DNA of 56,288 bases, from NCBI GenBank assembly GCA_947311515.1, contig CAMZLB010000018.1:1-56288 (forward strand). Reading direction: 5' to 3'. The stretch comes from Candidatus Moraniibacteriota bacterium. GTDB taxonomy: Bacteria > Patescibacteriota > Minisyncoccia > Moranbacterales > GCA-2747515. The translations under genes were made by a program, and so were the position numbers. Under the pieces are notes generated by a model. It was not told the origin of the DNA and did no database searches. It was given only the letters and a program-made list of their open reading frames with translations. Every line of letters starts with the position of its first letter. Position 1 is the first letter of the stretch. Below are positions 1 through 8,591 of the stretch, piece after piece.

Positions 1-2
1 CA

Positions 3-164
3 AAAGGAACTGATTGGAGTAAGATAACAGATGAGGAATTATTGAAATCTGAATATTTGATTGATGCTAGACCACGTAAAAGACTAAATTGGAAAACACC
101 TGTCGAAGTGTTTTATGAAAAAACTGGAATTGATATTTATGGGTGTGTTGCAATAAAAGGTTGA
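3..164 (+). CDS. IS30-family transposase, C-terminal fragment (cut by window edge)
   Basis: Open reading frame entering from the left edge and ending at TGA 162-164; 53 residues are visible. The run RPRKRLNW-KTPVEVF matches the conserved end of the DDE integrase domain of IS30-type transposases, where 'NxRPRKxLxxxTPxExF' closes the catalytic core. The final codons and following bases (about 146-170, TGTTGCAATAAAAGGTTGAA) look like an IS30-type terminal inverted repeat overlapping the gene end, as is usual in that family. The left end lies outside the window, so completeness cannot be judged. Confidence 0.75.
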   Translation, partial: KGTDWSKITDEELLKSEYLIDARPRKRLNWKTPVEVFYEKTGIDIYGCVAIKG

Positions 165-181
165 ATGTAGCTAATAAATAT

Positions 182-209
182 TTGACTTTTTTTGTAGATG
201 TGCTATCAT
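182..209 (+). promoter_or_regulatory. Candidate sigma70 promoter just outside the IS30 end
   Basis: TTGACT at 182-187 and TATCAT at 204-209 with a 16-bp spacer. The same TTGACTTTTTTT start with a 16-bp spacer is seen at the atp promoter (4600-4627). No ORF of note follows before the hairpin and terminator at 217-325, so it may drive a small RNA or read into aroD. Confidence 0.4.
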
Positions 210-215
210 TATTAC

Positions 216-325
216 GTGGTATTTTTTCTTGTAAAATATGTTTATAATTTTTGGATCCTTTCTTGCATGAATTTGAAAAATACCACAACAACCTTATAAT
301 ATATATTATAAGGTCTTTTATTTTC
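216..325 (+). ncRNA. Possible small structured RNA (promoter, long-range stem, terminator)
   Basis: Between the promoter at 182-209 and the terminator at 291-325 there is no convincing ORF. The bases GTGGTATTTTTTC near 217-229 are complementary to GAAAAATACCAC near 275-286, giving an 11-12 bp stem around a loop of about 45 nt, directly followed by the terminator hairpin. This is the layout of a short independent transcript of about 100 nt. It does not match 6S, SRP or tmRNA patterns that I know. Alternatively it is just untranslated leader of aroD or a decayed IS target site. Confidence 0.25.
291..325 (+). terminator. Rho-independent terminator-like palindrome
   Basis: A perfect 24-nt palindrome (ACCTTATAATAT and its complement, 291-314) is followed by CTTTTATTTTC. 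The stem is GC-poor, so strength is uncertain. It separates the IS30 remnant from aroD. Confidence 0.5.
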
Positions 326-331
326 TAAGGA

Positions 332-361
332 TTGATAATTATATAGTAATATTTGTATAAA
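332..361 (+). promoter_or_regulatory. Candidate promoter of aroD
   Basis: TTGATA at 332-337 and TATAAA at 356-361, 18-bp spacer, placing transcription start about 15 nt ahead of the aroD ATG at 382. Weak match in a very AT-rich background. Confidence 0.25.
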
Positions 362-381
362 TTAACAAATTAAATTCAATA

Positions 382-1071
382 ATGAAAAATTTAAGGATAT
401 GTGTAGTGATTACTTGCAAAACATTACAAGAATTATTAAGTAATTTTAAAAAACTACAGAAATTAACTAATTTTATAGAAATTCGTATAGATTACATAAA
501 AAATATTACATATGATAAGTTAGAAAAAATTTTTGAAATCAAAAAAAATATTACAGAAGTCATAATTACTTGTAGAAGTGTTGAACATGGAGGCGAATTC
601 AAGGGTAATTCTCTGGAGCAGGAAAAGATTTTACAAGTTTCAAATGATTTGGGTTTTGAGTATTTGGATATAGATATTAAGTTAATTGACAAAATAAATA
701 TAAAAAATAAAAAATGTAAAATAATTTGTTCATATCATGACTTTGAGTCTACTCCTAATTATCAAGAACTTTCCGACATAATTGATTACATGAGAGAGTT
801 TGATCAAGTTGATATATGTAAGACTGCAACAATGGTAAAAGATAAAGATGATAATAAAGTTATTTATAAGATAATAAAAGAAAAAAAAGAGTTAACAGAT
901 GTTATTATCTTAGGTATGGGAAAGGAAGGTGCGGAAACTAGAACTAAAGGACTTGTTAAGGGTAATTATCTAACTTTTGCCTCACATGGAAATAATTCAT
1001 CAGCTTCAGGTCAAATGGATATAAAAAAAATGAAAGAATTATTGGAAGTATGGTATAATAAATTAAATTAA
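382..1071 (+). CDS. aroD: 3-dehydroquinate dehydratase, type I
   Basis: Converts 3-dehydroquinate to 3-dehydroshikimate (third step of the shikimate pathway) through a Schiff-base lysine in a TIM barrel. At 229 residues it has the family length. Visible active-site residues: substrate-binding Arg35 in EIRID, Arg65 in ITCRS, general base His119 in CSYHDFESTP, Schiff-base Lys147 in DICKTATM, Arg187 after GMGKEGAE, and Gln211 in SASGQM, all in the expected order. The first residues are a normal type I N-terminus, so the ATG at 382 is kept. aroC lies 1.1 kb downstream with an antiporter gene between; no other shikimate gene is visible here. Confidence 0.93.
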   Translation: MKNLRICVVITCKTLQELLSNFKKLQKLTNFIEIRIDYIKNITYDKLEKIFEIKKNITEVIITCRSVEHGGEFKGNSLEQEKILQVSNDLGFEYLDIDIKLIDKINIKNKKCKIICSYHDFESTPNYQELSDIIDYMREFDQVDICKTATMVKDKDDNKVIYKIIKEKKELTDVIILGMGKEGAETRTKGLVKGNYLTFASHGNNSSASGQMDIKKMKELLEVWYNKLN

Positions 1072-1126
1072 TAATTAATAATCTATATGTTCAAATTAGT
1101 GGCGTATTGATTTTAAAATATATAAT

Positions 1127-2191
1127 ATGGTATTAATGATGCACATAGTTATTTTGTTAGCTACATTTTATATTCTATCTATTATTTGCGATAAGTATTT
1201 TGTTAAATCTTTAGAAATATTAGCAGAAAAATTAAAAATGAATTCAGAAGTAGCTGGAGCAACACTTATGGCAGTTGGAAGTAGTGCACCTGAGCTTTTT
1301 ACTTCTCTTTTTGCAGTATTTAAGTCAGTAGAATCTCTTAGTTTAGGTGCTGGTACAATTGTTGGCTCTGCTCTTTTTAATATATTGGTTATAATAGGAA
1401 TTTCATCGTTTTATATGACTAATAAACAAAAGCTTTCTTGGCAACCAGTTATAAGAGATATGGTTTTCTACTCTTTTGCTATTGGATTATTACTATTTTT
1501 CTTTTGGGATGGTCAAATATTCTTATGGGAAGGCTTTGTGCTAGTTTCAGTATATGGTGTGTATGTATTTGTAGTAAAAAATTGGGCTAAGTGGCTTAAG
1601 TATGAAGTTCCCAAGTTTGATGAAGAATTTGATGTTGATGAAAACAAGGAGGATAGTTTCTTGACAAAAATGTTTTGCAGTGTTACAGATATTATAGTTC
1701 CAGACCCAGAAAAAAAGTATCTAACTAGCTTCTTGGTAAGTATTGTTATTATTGCACTTACTAGTTATTTTATGGTAGAATCCGCGGTTCATGTTGCAAC
1801 TATACTAAATATACCAGGAGCTATCATAGGACTTACAATCCTTGCTGTTGGTACATCAGTCCCAGATCTTATATCTTCTATTATAGTTGCAAAGAAAGGT
1901 AAGGCTGATATGGCTGTTAGTAATGCTGTTGGCTCAAATGTTTTTGATATTTTTATAGGACTTGGATTTGTGTATGTAGTGTATTTTTTGATTATAAATC
2001 CAGATGCAACCTCAGTGCCAATTGATACAAATAACTTAATGTCAGGTGTATTTTTGCTATTTGGTACAGTAGTTGCTCTCATTTTGCTCCTTATGATGCA
2101 AAAATGGAAACTTGGTAAATATTCTGGAAGTCTACTTATATCTATGTATGTTATTTATATAATATACAATATTTATATGGTATATAAATAA
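1127..2191 (+). CDS. Ca2+/cation (sodium) antiporter, YrbG/CaxA family
   Basis: Membrane protein of 354 residues in the Na+/Ca2+ exchanger superfamily; expected to exchange cytoplasmic Ca2+ (possibly with K+ co-transport) for external Na+ or H+. The two inverted alpha repeats that form the ion sites are clear: AVGSSAPELFTSLFAV with GSALFNIL in the first half, and AVGTSVPDLISSIIVA with AVGSNVFDI in the second. About ten hydrophobic segments surround a charged cytoplasmic loop near residues 160-190. In-frame ATGs at 1136 and 1139 are possible alternative starts. A second family member is at 21892-22821. Ion specificity cannot be read from sequence alone. Confidence 0.9.
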   Translation: MVLMMHIVILLATFYILSIICDKYFVKSLEILAEKLKMNSEVAGATLMAVGSSAPELFTSLFAVFKSVESLSLGAGTIVGSALFNILVIIGISSFYMTNKQKLSWQPVIRDMVFYSFAIGLLLFFFWDGQIFLWEGFVLVSVYGVYVFVVKNWAKWLKYEVPKFDEEFDVDENKEDSFLTKMFCSVTDIIVPDPEKKYLTSFLVSIVIIALTSYFMVESAVHVATILNIPGAIIGLTILAVGTSVPDLISSIIVAKKGKADMAVSNAVGSNVFDIFIGLGFVYVVYFLIINPDATSVPIDTNNLMSGVFLLFGTVVALILLLMMQKWKLGKYSGSLLISMYVIYIIYNIYMVYK

Positions 2192-2209
2192 ATATTTTTA
2201 TTTTGAAAT

Positions 2210-3301
2210 ATGACAGCAAATACAATAGGACAAAATTTTCGAGTCACTACCTTTGGAGAATCTCATGGTGGAGCTGTAGGATGTATAATTGATGGATGTC
2301 CAGCAGGCATTTTAATAGATTCAGCAGAAATCGAAAAAGAATTAAAAAGACGAGCGACTGGACAGAGTAAAATTACATCACAAAGAAAAGAGGTGGATAA
2401 AGTGGAAATATTATCTGGAGCTTTTGAGGGTAGAACTTTAGGCACTCCTCTGACCTTATTAGTTAAAAATAAAGATGCAAAATCTAGTGATTATGAATAT
2501 CTAAAAGATAAATATAGACCGAGTCATGCAGATTTTACATACAATCAGAAATATGGACGAAGAGCATGGACTGGAGGAGGAAGAGCGAGTGCTAGAGAAA
2601 CTACAGCTAGAGTTATGGCAGGAGTTATTGCAAAAAAAATATTAAAAAATATTTGTGATATAGAAATTTTGACATATGTTATACAAGTAGGAGAAGAAAG
2701 AGCTAATATAGAACTTGATGAAATAACTTACGAAAAAATAGAATCAAATATAATTAGATGTCCAGAGGAAGAGAGTTCTAGAAAAATGATTAAGTTAATT
2801 GAAGAAGTTAAGAGAGAAGGGGATTCTGTAGGAGGTGTGATTGAGTGTGTAATAAAAAATATACCTTCTGGATTGGGTGAGCCTGTTTTTGATAAACTGA
2901 GTGCTGATTTAGCACATGCTTGCATGTCTATTCCTGCAACTAAAGGATTTGAAATTGGTAGTGGGTTTGAGGGAGCTAAAATGAAGGGAAGTGAACATAA
3001 TGATTCTTTTTGTATTAGTAGAGGTAATATTAGTACGAAGACTAATTATTCAGGAGGAATCCAAGGAGGTATTTCAAATGGACAAAATATTATATTAAGG
3101 ATTGCATTTAAGCCTACCTCTACAATATTAAAAACTCAAGAAACGGTAAATGAATCAGGTGAAGAGATATTATTGGATAATGTAAGAGGAAGACATGATC
3201 CTTGCGTAGTGCCTAGAGCAGTACCTATTGTTGAATCTATGATTTTGATTACTTTAATTGATCATCATATGAGAAATGTAGCTCAAAATAATTTATTTTA
3301 A
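2210..3301 (+). CDS. aroC: Chorismate synthase
   Basis: Catalyses the last shared step of aromatic synthesis, EPSP to chorismate, using reduced FMN. The 363-residue protein begins at the canonical N-terminus (GQNFRVTTFGESHG, signature 1) and carries RRATGQS, YRPSHADFTYNQKYG with the catalytic His of SHAD, and GGGRASARET. The C-terminal FMN-binding part contains RGRHDPCVVPRAVPIVESM. No truncation is seen. It follows the antiporter by 18 bp, so the three genes 382-3301 may be co-transcribed. Confidence 0.97.
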   Translation: MTANTIGQNFRVTTFGESHGGAVGCIIDGCPAGILIDSAEIEKELKRRATGQSKITSQRKEVDKVEILSGAFEGRTLGTPLTLLVKNKDAKSSDYEYLKDKYRPSHADFTYNQKYGRRAWTGGGRASARETTARVMAGVIAKKILKNICDIEILTYVIQVGEERANIELDEITYEKIESNIIRCPEEESSRKMIKLIEEVKREGDSVGGVIECVIKNIPSGLGEPVFDKLSADLAHACMSIPATKGFEIGSGFEGAKMKGSEHNDSFCISRGNISTKTNYSGGIQGGISNGQNIILRIAFKPTSTILKTQETVNESGEEILLDNVRGRHDPCVVPRAVPIVESMILITLIDHHMRNVAQNNLF

Positions 3302-3317
3302 ATTTAAAATTATAAAA

Positions 3318-4085
3318 ATGTTTGAATACCGTAATTACAATAGTGATAAAAATATAGTAGAAAAACATACAAAGGAAATTGAAGAAATAAAGGACTTTAC
3401 AAGATTAGAGTTTGAAAGACGAAAATTTTTACTTAAAAGTGCTTTGAGTGATTTAGATATTTCAGAATCTTTAATTGTTTTAGCTCCGCCTCTTTTAGAA
3501 AGAACTGATTTAGGGCATAGTTTTGATTTAGAATTTATATTTTTAGGGAGTTTGAATCAACAATTAGAATTAGAGCGTAGATTATTGAATTTTTATAAAA
3601 TTTCACCTAATATTACTTCTATAAATTCTAACGAAATAAAAGACATGCATGATAATTTTCCAGAACTTTATGAATTAATTGAGGATAAAAATAATTTAAA
3701 TTCCAGTCATTTATCTAAAAGTATAATTGATTCTATTAATGAAAAATATTGGGATACTGCTCCTATCATAGAACAGAAAATGAGAAAAATATTAACCAAA
3801 GAAGAAAAAATAGAATTAAAAAAAGAAAGAATAGAAATAGGAGAAAAATTTATAAAGGAAATAGAAGAAAAAATGAGCGTAAGTGAATACATTTTTTCAG
3901 GTTCTATGATGAATAATATGGAAAGATTTGGTATTAACTCTGATATAGATTTAGAAGTTGTTTTGGATATTAAAAATGAACAAGCTAAAAAAAGTGCATT
4001 TTTATTAACTAGACTTTACTTGAAATGGAAATATATTAAAGAGTATGGTGTTGAAGTAGATTGTCATTATTCATTTGTTAATTAA
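3318..4085 (+). CDS. Nucleotidyltransferase-fold protein of unknown role
   Basis: I do not recognise a named family for this 255-residue protein. Its C-terminal third has the hallmarks of a DNA polymerase beta-like nucleotidyltransferase: Gly195-Ser196 in FSGSMM, then Asp209-x-Asp211 in NSDIDLEVVL, and a third acidic residue Asp248 in VEVDCH. The N-terminal 180 residues are charged and mostly helical, with a hydrophobic patch at 50-78 including DLGHSFDLEFIFLGS, which vaguely resembles a second, degenerate copy of the same core. The next gene starts 5 bp later and encodes a nuclease-like protein, suggesting the two act together. The core is intact enough to be active; substrate unknown. Confidence 0.55.
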   Translation: MFEYRNYNSDKNIVEKHTKEIEEIKDFTRLEFERRKFLLKSALSDLDISESLIVLAPPLLERTDLGHSFDLEFIFLGSLNQQLELERRLLNFYKISPNITSINSNEIKDMHDNFPELYELIEDKNNLNSSHLSKSIIDSINEKYWDTAPIIEQKMRKILTKEEKIELKKERIEIGEKFIKEIEEKMSVSEYIFSGSMMNNMERFGINSDIDLEVVLDIKNEQAKKSAFLLTRLYLKWKYIKEYGVEVDCHYSFVN

Positions 4086-4090
4086 AATTT

Positions 4091-4591
4091 ATGATTACTT
4101 TTACAGAAGCTTTGGTAAAGGGTAAAATAGCAGAAACGATTTTTGAACAAATGTTGAGAAATACTAAATTTAAAAATAAAAAAGGAGAGAATGAAAGTGT
4201 ATTTACAGTTCTTCACTTCGGATATGAACATGTTTTACCAGAATTAGCTAAAGATAGATATATAAGAGAAAAAGAGGGAAATATAGTTTTAGATGCTATA
4301 AGAACAGCGCCAGATTTTGCAGTTGTAAATAATCAAACCAAAGAAGTTAGTTTGATTGAAGTGAAATATAGATTTAAGCACGATGAACATTTTGTATTAG
4401 AAATTGCAAAAAAAATGGAGAAATCATGGATAACAGCAAAATTATTTTTAGCTACACCTGATGGATTCTTTTTTGATGATATTAAATCTATTATAAAAAA
4501 CAAAGGTAAAATGGAAAGATTGTTTCATCCTAATATTTCAAAAGAAATGCAACAAAAATATTTAAAATTATTAATTAAATATGAAAATTAA
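4091..4591 (+). CDS. PD-(D/E)XK nuclease-like protein
   Basis: A 166-residue protein with no signal peptide or membrane segment. An N-terminal helix contains Glu15 (GKIAETIFEQML), followed by Pro74-Asp75 in APDFAVVN and Glu90-x-Lys92 in SLIEVKYR: together these fit the E...PD...ExK active site of restriction-endonuclease-like enzymes. It starts 5 bp after the nucleotidyltransferase gene and ends just before the atp promoter, so the two form a probable bicistronic unit. Fold assignment is from motif spacing only; function could be DNA repair, restriction or RNA cleavage. Confidence 0.5.
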   Translation: MITFTEALVKGKIAETIFEQMLRNTKFKNKKGENESVFTVLHFGYEHVLPELAKDRYIREKEGNIVLDAIRTAPDFAVVNNQTKEVSLIEVKYRFKHDEHFVLEIAKKMEKSWITAKLFLATPDGFFFDDIKSIIKNKGKMERLFHPNISKEMQQKYLKLLIKYEN

Positions 4592-4599
4592 TAAAATAG

Positions 4600-4627
4600 T
4601 TGACTTTTTTTTAAATGATAGTATAAT
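4600..4627 (+). promoter_or_regulatory. Sigma70 promoter of the ATP synthase operon
   Basis: TTGACT at 4600-4605, 16-bp spacer, perfect TATAAT at 4622-4627. Predicted start near 4634 gives a leader of about 18 nt to the atpI ATG at 4652. It overlaps the end of the upstream gene region by only a few bases. Confidence 0.75.
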
Positions 4628-4651
4628 AAAAAATATTGTTACTTTATAGTA

Positions 4652-4939
4652 ATGTTTATGACATCAGAGAAGCATAGTAAAATTAGAAAAGAAATTTCAC
4701 TTATGTCGTTTACTGTAGAATTAGCTTTTATATTAGCTGTTCCTATGATTGTCTTAGCTTTTTTAGGACATATTCTAGATAAAGCTATTGATAGTGGTTT
4801 TTTATTTTTGATTATATTTACGACAGTTGGTATAATAATTTCAAGTATGATAACTGTCAAAAAGGTAACTTCTATACTTAATCAAGTTAATAAGGATTAC
4901 GAAGATTTACAAAAAGAAGATGAAGAAGAGAGAGAGTAA
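4652..4939 (+). CDS. atpI: ATP synthase accessory protein AtpI/AtpZ-like
   Basis: First gene of the atp operon; AtpI-type proteins help assemble the c-ring. The 95-residue product has two membrane segments (about residues 20-42 and 50-68) joined by a short loop with GHILDKAIDSG, and ends in a charged coiled-coil-like tail rich in Asp and Glu. Sequence similarity to AtpI/AtpZ is low as usual for this family, so the call rests mainly on topology and position before atpB. A second ATG at 4658 is possible. Confidence 0.75.
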   Translation: MFMTSEKHSKIRKEISLMSFTVELAFILAVPMIVLAFLGHILDKAIDSGFLFLIIFTTVGIIISSMITVKKVTSILNQVNKDYEDLQKEDEEERE

Positions 4940-4964
4940 CTAGACTTAATTTACGAATAAATTA

Positions 4965-5750
4965 ATGAGTGAATCAATATCACAACACACAAATACTGTA
5001 GCTGAGCATGTTGCAGGTCCTCATATCGCTATTGCTGCAGAGAAATTAGGTGAATTTTTTGGAATTACTATATCAAATACTCTTTTGATGAGTTGGTTTG
5101 TTATGGCTATATTGATTGTTATAGCAATTGTGGTTAATCGCTTAATTTCAGAGAAAAATCCAGGAAAATTACAAATGTTTTTTGAAATGCTTTTTGAATT
5201 TATATTAGATTTTATTGATGAAGTTTTTGAAAACAGGAAAATGACAATAGCATTTTTTCCACTTTTAGTAACTGTGTTTTTATTCATTTGGCTTTCGAAC
5301 TGGACTGAGTTTTTACCAGGAGTGAGTAGTATTACTTTTGAGACAATTAATGGAATTCAGCCGTTACTTAGAAGTGTGAATACAGACTTGAATGTGACTA
5401 TAGCGCTTGCTCTTATAGTGTTTGTTGTTATAGAGTGGACTGGTATAAAACGTCTAGGATTTTTCCAGTATGGAAAGAAATTTATAAATTTTTCATCGCC
5501 GTTAAATTTTTTCATAGGGTTAATAGAGCTCGTTAGTGAAATTGCAAAACTTATATCTTTTTCTTTTCGTTTATTTGGAAATATATTTGCTGGAGAGGTT
5601 TTGATTGCTGTTACAGTATTCTTCATACCATTTTTCTTACCTGTACCACTTATGATGTTTGAATTATTCGTTGGGTTTATACAGGCAGCAGTATTTTCAT
5701 TACTAACCTTATTTTTTGTTAAAATTGCTATTACAAAATCAGAACATTGA
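4965..5750 (+). CDS. atpB: ATP synthase Fo subunit a
   Basis: Membrane stator subunit forming the two half-channels for the coupling ion. The 261-residue protein has five or six membrane helices. The essential arginine is Arg202 in SFSFRLFGNIFAGEVL, and the partner Gln lies in VGFIQAAVFSLLTLFF in the last helix. The NWTEFLPG stretch (112-119) is the usual loop. Stops at TGA 5748-5750, immediately followed by an in-frame TAA, showing TGA is read as stop or at least backed up by a second stop. An 89-bp gap with a hairpin separates it from atpE. Confidence 0.95.
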   Translation: MSESISQHTNTVAEHVAGPHIAIAAEKLGEFFGITISNTLLMSWFVMAILIVIAIVVNRLISEKNPGKLQMFFEMLFEFILDFIDEVFENRKMTIAFFPLLVTVFLFIWLSNWTEFLPGVSSITFETINGIQPLLRSVNTDLNVTIALALIVFVVIEWTGIKRLGFFQYGKKFINFSSPLNFFIGLIELVSEIAKLISFSFRLFGNIFAGEVLIAVTVFFIPFFLPVPLMMFELFVGFIQAAVFSLLTLFFVKIAITKSEH

Positions 5751-5775
5751 TAAGTTTTGAATTAAGTTTTAGGCT

Positions 5776-5812
5776 TTAGGAATTAGTAATTTTCTCTGAT
5801 TCTTAATTCTAA
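5776..5812 (+). promoter_or_regulatory. Hairpin between atpB and atpE
   Basis: TTAGGAATTA at 5776-5785 pairs with TAATTCTAA at 5804-5812 (nine pairs with one bulged G) around an 18-nt loop, about 28 nt ahead of the atpE start. It lacks a U-tract, so it is more likely an RNA stability or translation element than a terminator. Confidence 0.4.
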
Positions 5813-5830
5813 CCCGTAATTCATAAATAA

Positions 5831-6070
<240 letters not shown>

Positions 6071-6080
6071 TTAATTACGT

Positions 6081-6127
6081 TACTATCAGGTTTAATTTTT
6101 ATTAAATGTCATGATAGTATTATTTTG
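6081..6127 (+). promoter_or_regulatory. Two-tier hairpin with T-rich tail between atpE and atpF
   Basis: Outer stem TACTATCA (6081-6088) with TGATAGTA (6112-6119); inner stem TTTAAT (6091-6096) with ATTAAA (6101-6106) around TTTT. TTATTTTG follows. It resembles a weak terminator or a 3'-end stabilising structure placed right after atpE, which would raise c-subunit output relative to the downstream genes. Confidence 0.5.
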
Positions 6128-6134
6128 AACTATT

Positions 6135-6629
6135 ATGGATATTTTTGGACAATTTGGAATTGATATAAAGTTATTAAGTATACAGATTTTTAACTTTATA
6201 ATTCTTTTAGTTATTTTACAAAGACTTCTGTACAAGCCTCTTATTAAGATTTTGGAAGATAGGAGAAAAAATATAGAAGAAGGCATAAAAAAACTTGAAA
6301 ATATTGAGAAAAAATCTAAAGAATTAAAAGATAAAACAGAGGATGATTTAATGGAAGCTAGAAAAAAATCTCAGGAAATTATTGCAAGAGCAGAGAGGCA
6401 AGCGAGCGAAACTAGAAAAAATGCCCAAGAAGATGCTCATGAACAGGCAAATGAGATAATTTCTCAAGCAAAAAAGTCGATTGCGTTAGAAAAAGAATCA
6501 CTTATTAACTCAGTACAAAAAGAAATAGTACAGTTAGTGGTGGGTGTTTCAAATAAGGTATTGGGTCACGAAATAAAAAATTCTCAGGAAGAGTTTATTT
6601 CAACAGAGATTAAAAAAACTCAATCATAA
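6135..6629 (+). CDS. atpF: ATP synthase Fo subunit b
   Basis: Peripheral stalk subunit, 164 residues. One N-terminal membrane helix (about 10-30, IKLLSIQIFNFIILLVILQR) is followed by a long charged helix with heptad-like Glu/Lys/Ala pattern, including RRKNIEEGI near residue 40 and ARAERQASETRKNAQEDA near 88-105. This is the standard layout of a homodimeric b subunit; there is a single b gene in the operon. Confidence 0.93.
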   Translation: MDIFGQFGIDIKLLSIQIFNFIILLVILQRLLYKPLIKILEDRRKNIEEGIKKLENIEKKSKELKDKTEDDLMEARKKSQEIIARAERQASETRKNAQEDAHEQANEIISQAKKSIALEKESLINSVQKEIVQLVVGVSNKVLGHEIKNSQEEFISTEIKKTQS

Positions 6630-6633
6630 TACT

Positions 6634-7038
6634 ATGAAATATTCTTCACAACAATACGCAGAAGCATTGTATAAATCAGCATCTAGTATTCCATCAAAAA
6701 ATAATGATGAAATAGTAGAGAATTTTATTGAAATTTTAAAGAGTCATGAAGTTCTGTATAAGTATAAATCTATACTAAAAGCTTATAGAACAATTCTTAT
6801 GAAAAATAATAAATTACCAGAGGTTATTATGACATGCGCATCAGATATTTCAAATGAAGTAAAGGAAGAGGTATTAGGAGCACTTGAAATAGATAAAAAA
6901 GTTAAATTACGATTGCGAGTTGATAAAAAAATGATTGGTGGTGTATTTGTTAAATATAATAATCGCTTATTTGATTTGTCGTTAGCTAGACGTCTTGCAC
7001 GATTAAATGGACGATTACTTGCAAGTAGTACAAAATAA
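6634..7038 (+). CDS. atpH: ATP synthase F1 subunit delta (short form)
   Basis: Links the b stalk to the top of the alpha/beta hexamer. Only 134 residues against about 175-180 in typical bacteria; the N-terminal helical domain (YAEALYKSA) is compressed and the C-terminal signature is kept (DKKMIGGVFVKYNNRLFDLSLARRLARL). It begins 4 bp after atpF. The short length is likely genuine because both ends align with family features and no frameshift is seen. Confidence 0.88.
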   Translation: MKYSSQQYAEALYKSASSIPSKNNDEIVENFIEILKSHEVLYKYKSILKAYRTILMKNNKLPEVIMTCASDISNEVKEEVLGALEIDKKVKLRLRVDKKMIGGVFVKYNNRLFDLSLARRLARLNGRLLASSTK

Positions 7039-7059
7039 AATAGTATTAAATTTTAAATT

Positions 7060-8571
7060 ATGGCACAAGCAGATAGAATTATAGAAAGACTTTCTAAAGA
7101 AATAGAAGGGTTTAAAGACGATGTTTCAGCAGAAAATGTTGGTACAGTATTGGAAGTTGGGGATGGAATCACAAAAATAGCAGGTCTTGATGATTTGGCA
7201 TCTAGTGAAATTGTTGAGATAGAAACAAAAGATGGTGAAAAAATTCTAGGATTAGCTCTTAATTTGGAGGAAGATGAAGTAGGCGTTGTTATTTTTGGTA
7301 GCTACAAAAATATTGCTGAGGGAGATGTCGCTAGAGCAACAGGTAGAATTCTATCAGTTCCAGTTGGTGATGCAATGATTGGTAGAACAGTGGATGCTCT
7401 TCTTACACCAATTGACGGAAAAGGTGAGATTAAAACAGATAAGATGAATCCAGTGGAAAAAGTTGCTCCTGGAGTTATGACTCGCGAGCCTGTTGGAGAA
7501 CCTCTTCAAACAGGTATTAAAGCTATAGATGCTATGGTTCCTGTGGGTCGTGGGCAACGTGAGCTTATAATTGGAGATAGACAAACTGGAAAGAGTGCTG
7601 TTGCAATAGATACTATAATAAACCAGAAAGGTCAGAATATTAAATGTATTTATGTAGCAATAGGACAGAGAGAAAGTAAGATAAGAAAAATTACAAAAAA
7701 ATTAGAAGAAGCAGGTGCTATGGAATATACTACTGTGGTATTAGCAGGATCAAGTACTTCAGCTGCTATGAACTTTCTTGCACCTTATTCAGGAGCTGCT
7801 CTTTCTGAATATTTCATGGAAAAAGGAGAAGATGTATTGATTGTTTATGATGATTTATCAAAACATGCTATGTCATATCGTCAAATGTCATTACTCTTAA
7901 AAAGACCACCAGGACGTGAGGCATATCCAGGAGATGTTTTTTACTTACATTCTAGATTATTGGAAAGAAGTGCTAGATTAAATGAAGCAAATGGGGGAGG
8001 ATCAGTAACAGCACTGCCAATTATAGAGACTCAAGCAGGAGATGTATCTGCTTATATTCCAACCAATGTTATTTCTATTACTGATGGTCAGATATATTTA
8101 GAATCAGATTTATTCAATAAGGGTATTAGACCTGCTATAAATGCTGGACTATCTGTTTCTCGTGTAGGTTCTTCTGCTCAAACAAAGATTATAAAAAAAC
8201 TTGCAGGGACGCTAAGACTTGATTTAGCTCAATACAGAGAATTAGAGGCTTTTGCTGCATTTGGATCTGATGTTGATGCTGACACAAAGCAAAAATTAGA
8301 AAGAGGTAAAAGAACTGTTGAAATTTTGAAACAAGGTCAATATGAGCCTTTGTCAGTTGCGGAACAAGCTATCATTATATTTGCTGTAACTGGTGGTTTT
8401 GCTGATGATATTGATGCTGATACTATAGTTGATTGGGAAAAAGGATTGCATAAGTTTGCTAGTAGTAATCATGGTGAATTGGTAGACGAAATAAATAGAG
8501 AAAAAATTATTTCTGATGATATAAAAGATAGAATGAAGCAGACTATTGAAGAGTATAAAGAGATGGTGTAA
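7060..8571 (+). CDS. atpA: ATP synthase F1 subunit alpha
   Basis: Non-catalytic nucleotide-binding subunit of the hexamer; 503 residues, full length. Beta-barrel N-domain, Walker A GDRQTGKS at residues 172-179, the signature region [17 protein letters not shown] with the catalytic arginine (VSRVGS) that reaches into the beta-subunit site, and a helical C-terminal domain. Conservation is very high throughout. Confidence 0.98.
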   Translation: MAQADRIIERLSKEIEGFKDDVSAENVGTVLEVGDGITKIAGLDDLASSEIVEIETKDGEKILGLALNLEEDEVGVVIFGSYKNIAEGDVARATGRILSVPVGDAMIGRTVDALLTPIDGKGEIKTDKMNPVEKVAPGVMTREPVGEPLQTGIKAIDAMVPVGRGQRELIIGDRQTGKSAVAIDTIINQKGQNIKCIYVAIGQRESKIRKITKKLEEAGAMEYTTVVLAGSSTSAAMNFLAPYSGAALSEYFMEKGEDVLIVYDDLSKHAMSYRQMSLLLKRPPGREAYPGDVFYLHSRLLERSARLNEANGGGSVTALPIIETQAGDVSAYIPTNVISITDGQIYLESDLFNKGIRPAINAGLSVSRVGSSAQTKIIKKLAGTLRLDLAQYRELEAFAAFGSDVDADTKQKLERGKRTVEILKQGQYEPLSVAEQAIIIFAVTGGFADDIDADTIVDWEKGLHKFASSNHGELVDEINREKIISDDIKDRMKQTIEEYKEMV

Positions 8572-8591
8572 ATAAAAAATATTAATTTACT

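Noticed and set aside
67-291. Minus-strand 74-codon ORF across the IS30 end
   Set aside because: It runs antisense to the transposase and through the small hairpin unit, has low-complexity composition and no family likeness.
4965-5750. Recoding of TGA (as Gly in Gracilibacteria/Absconditabacteria)
   Set aside because: Several complete genes end at TGA at the right family length (transposase, mreC, HAD, DUF4012, GH1), and no conserved glycine falls at an in-frame TGA.
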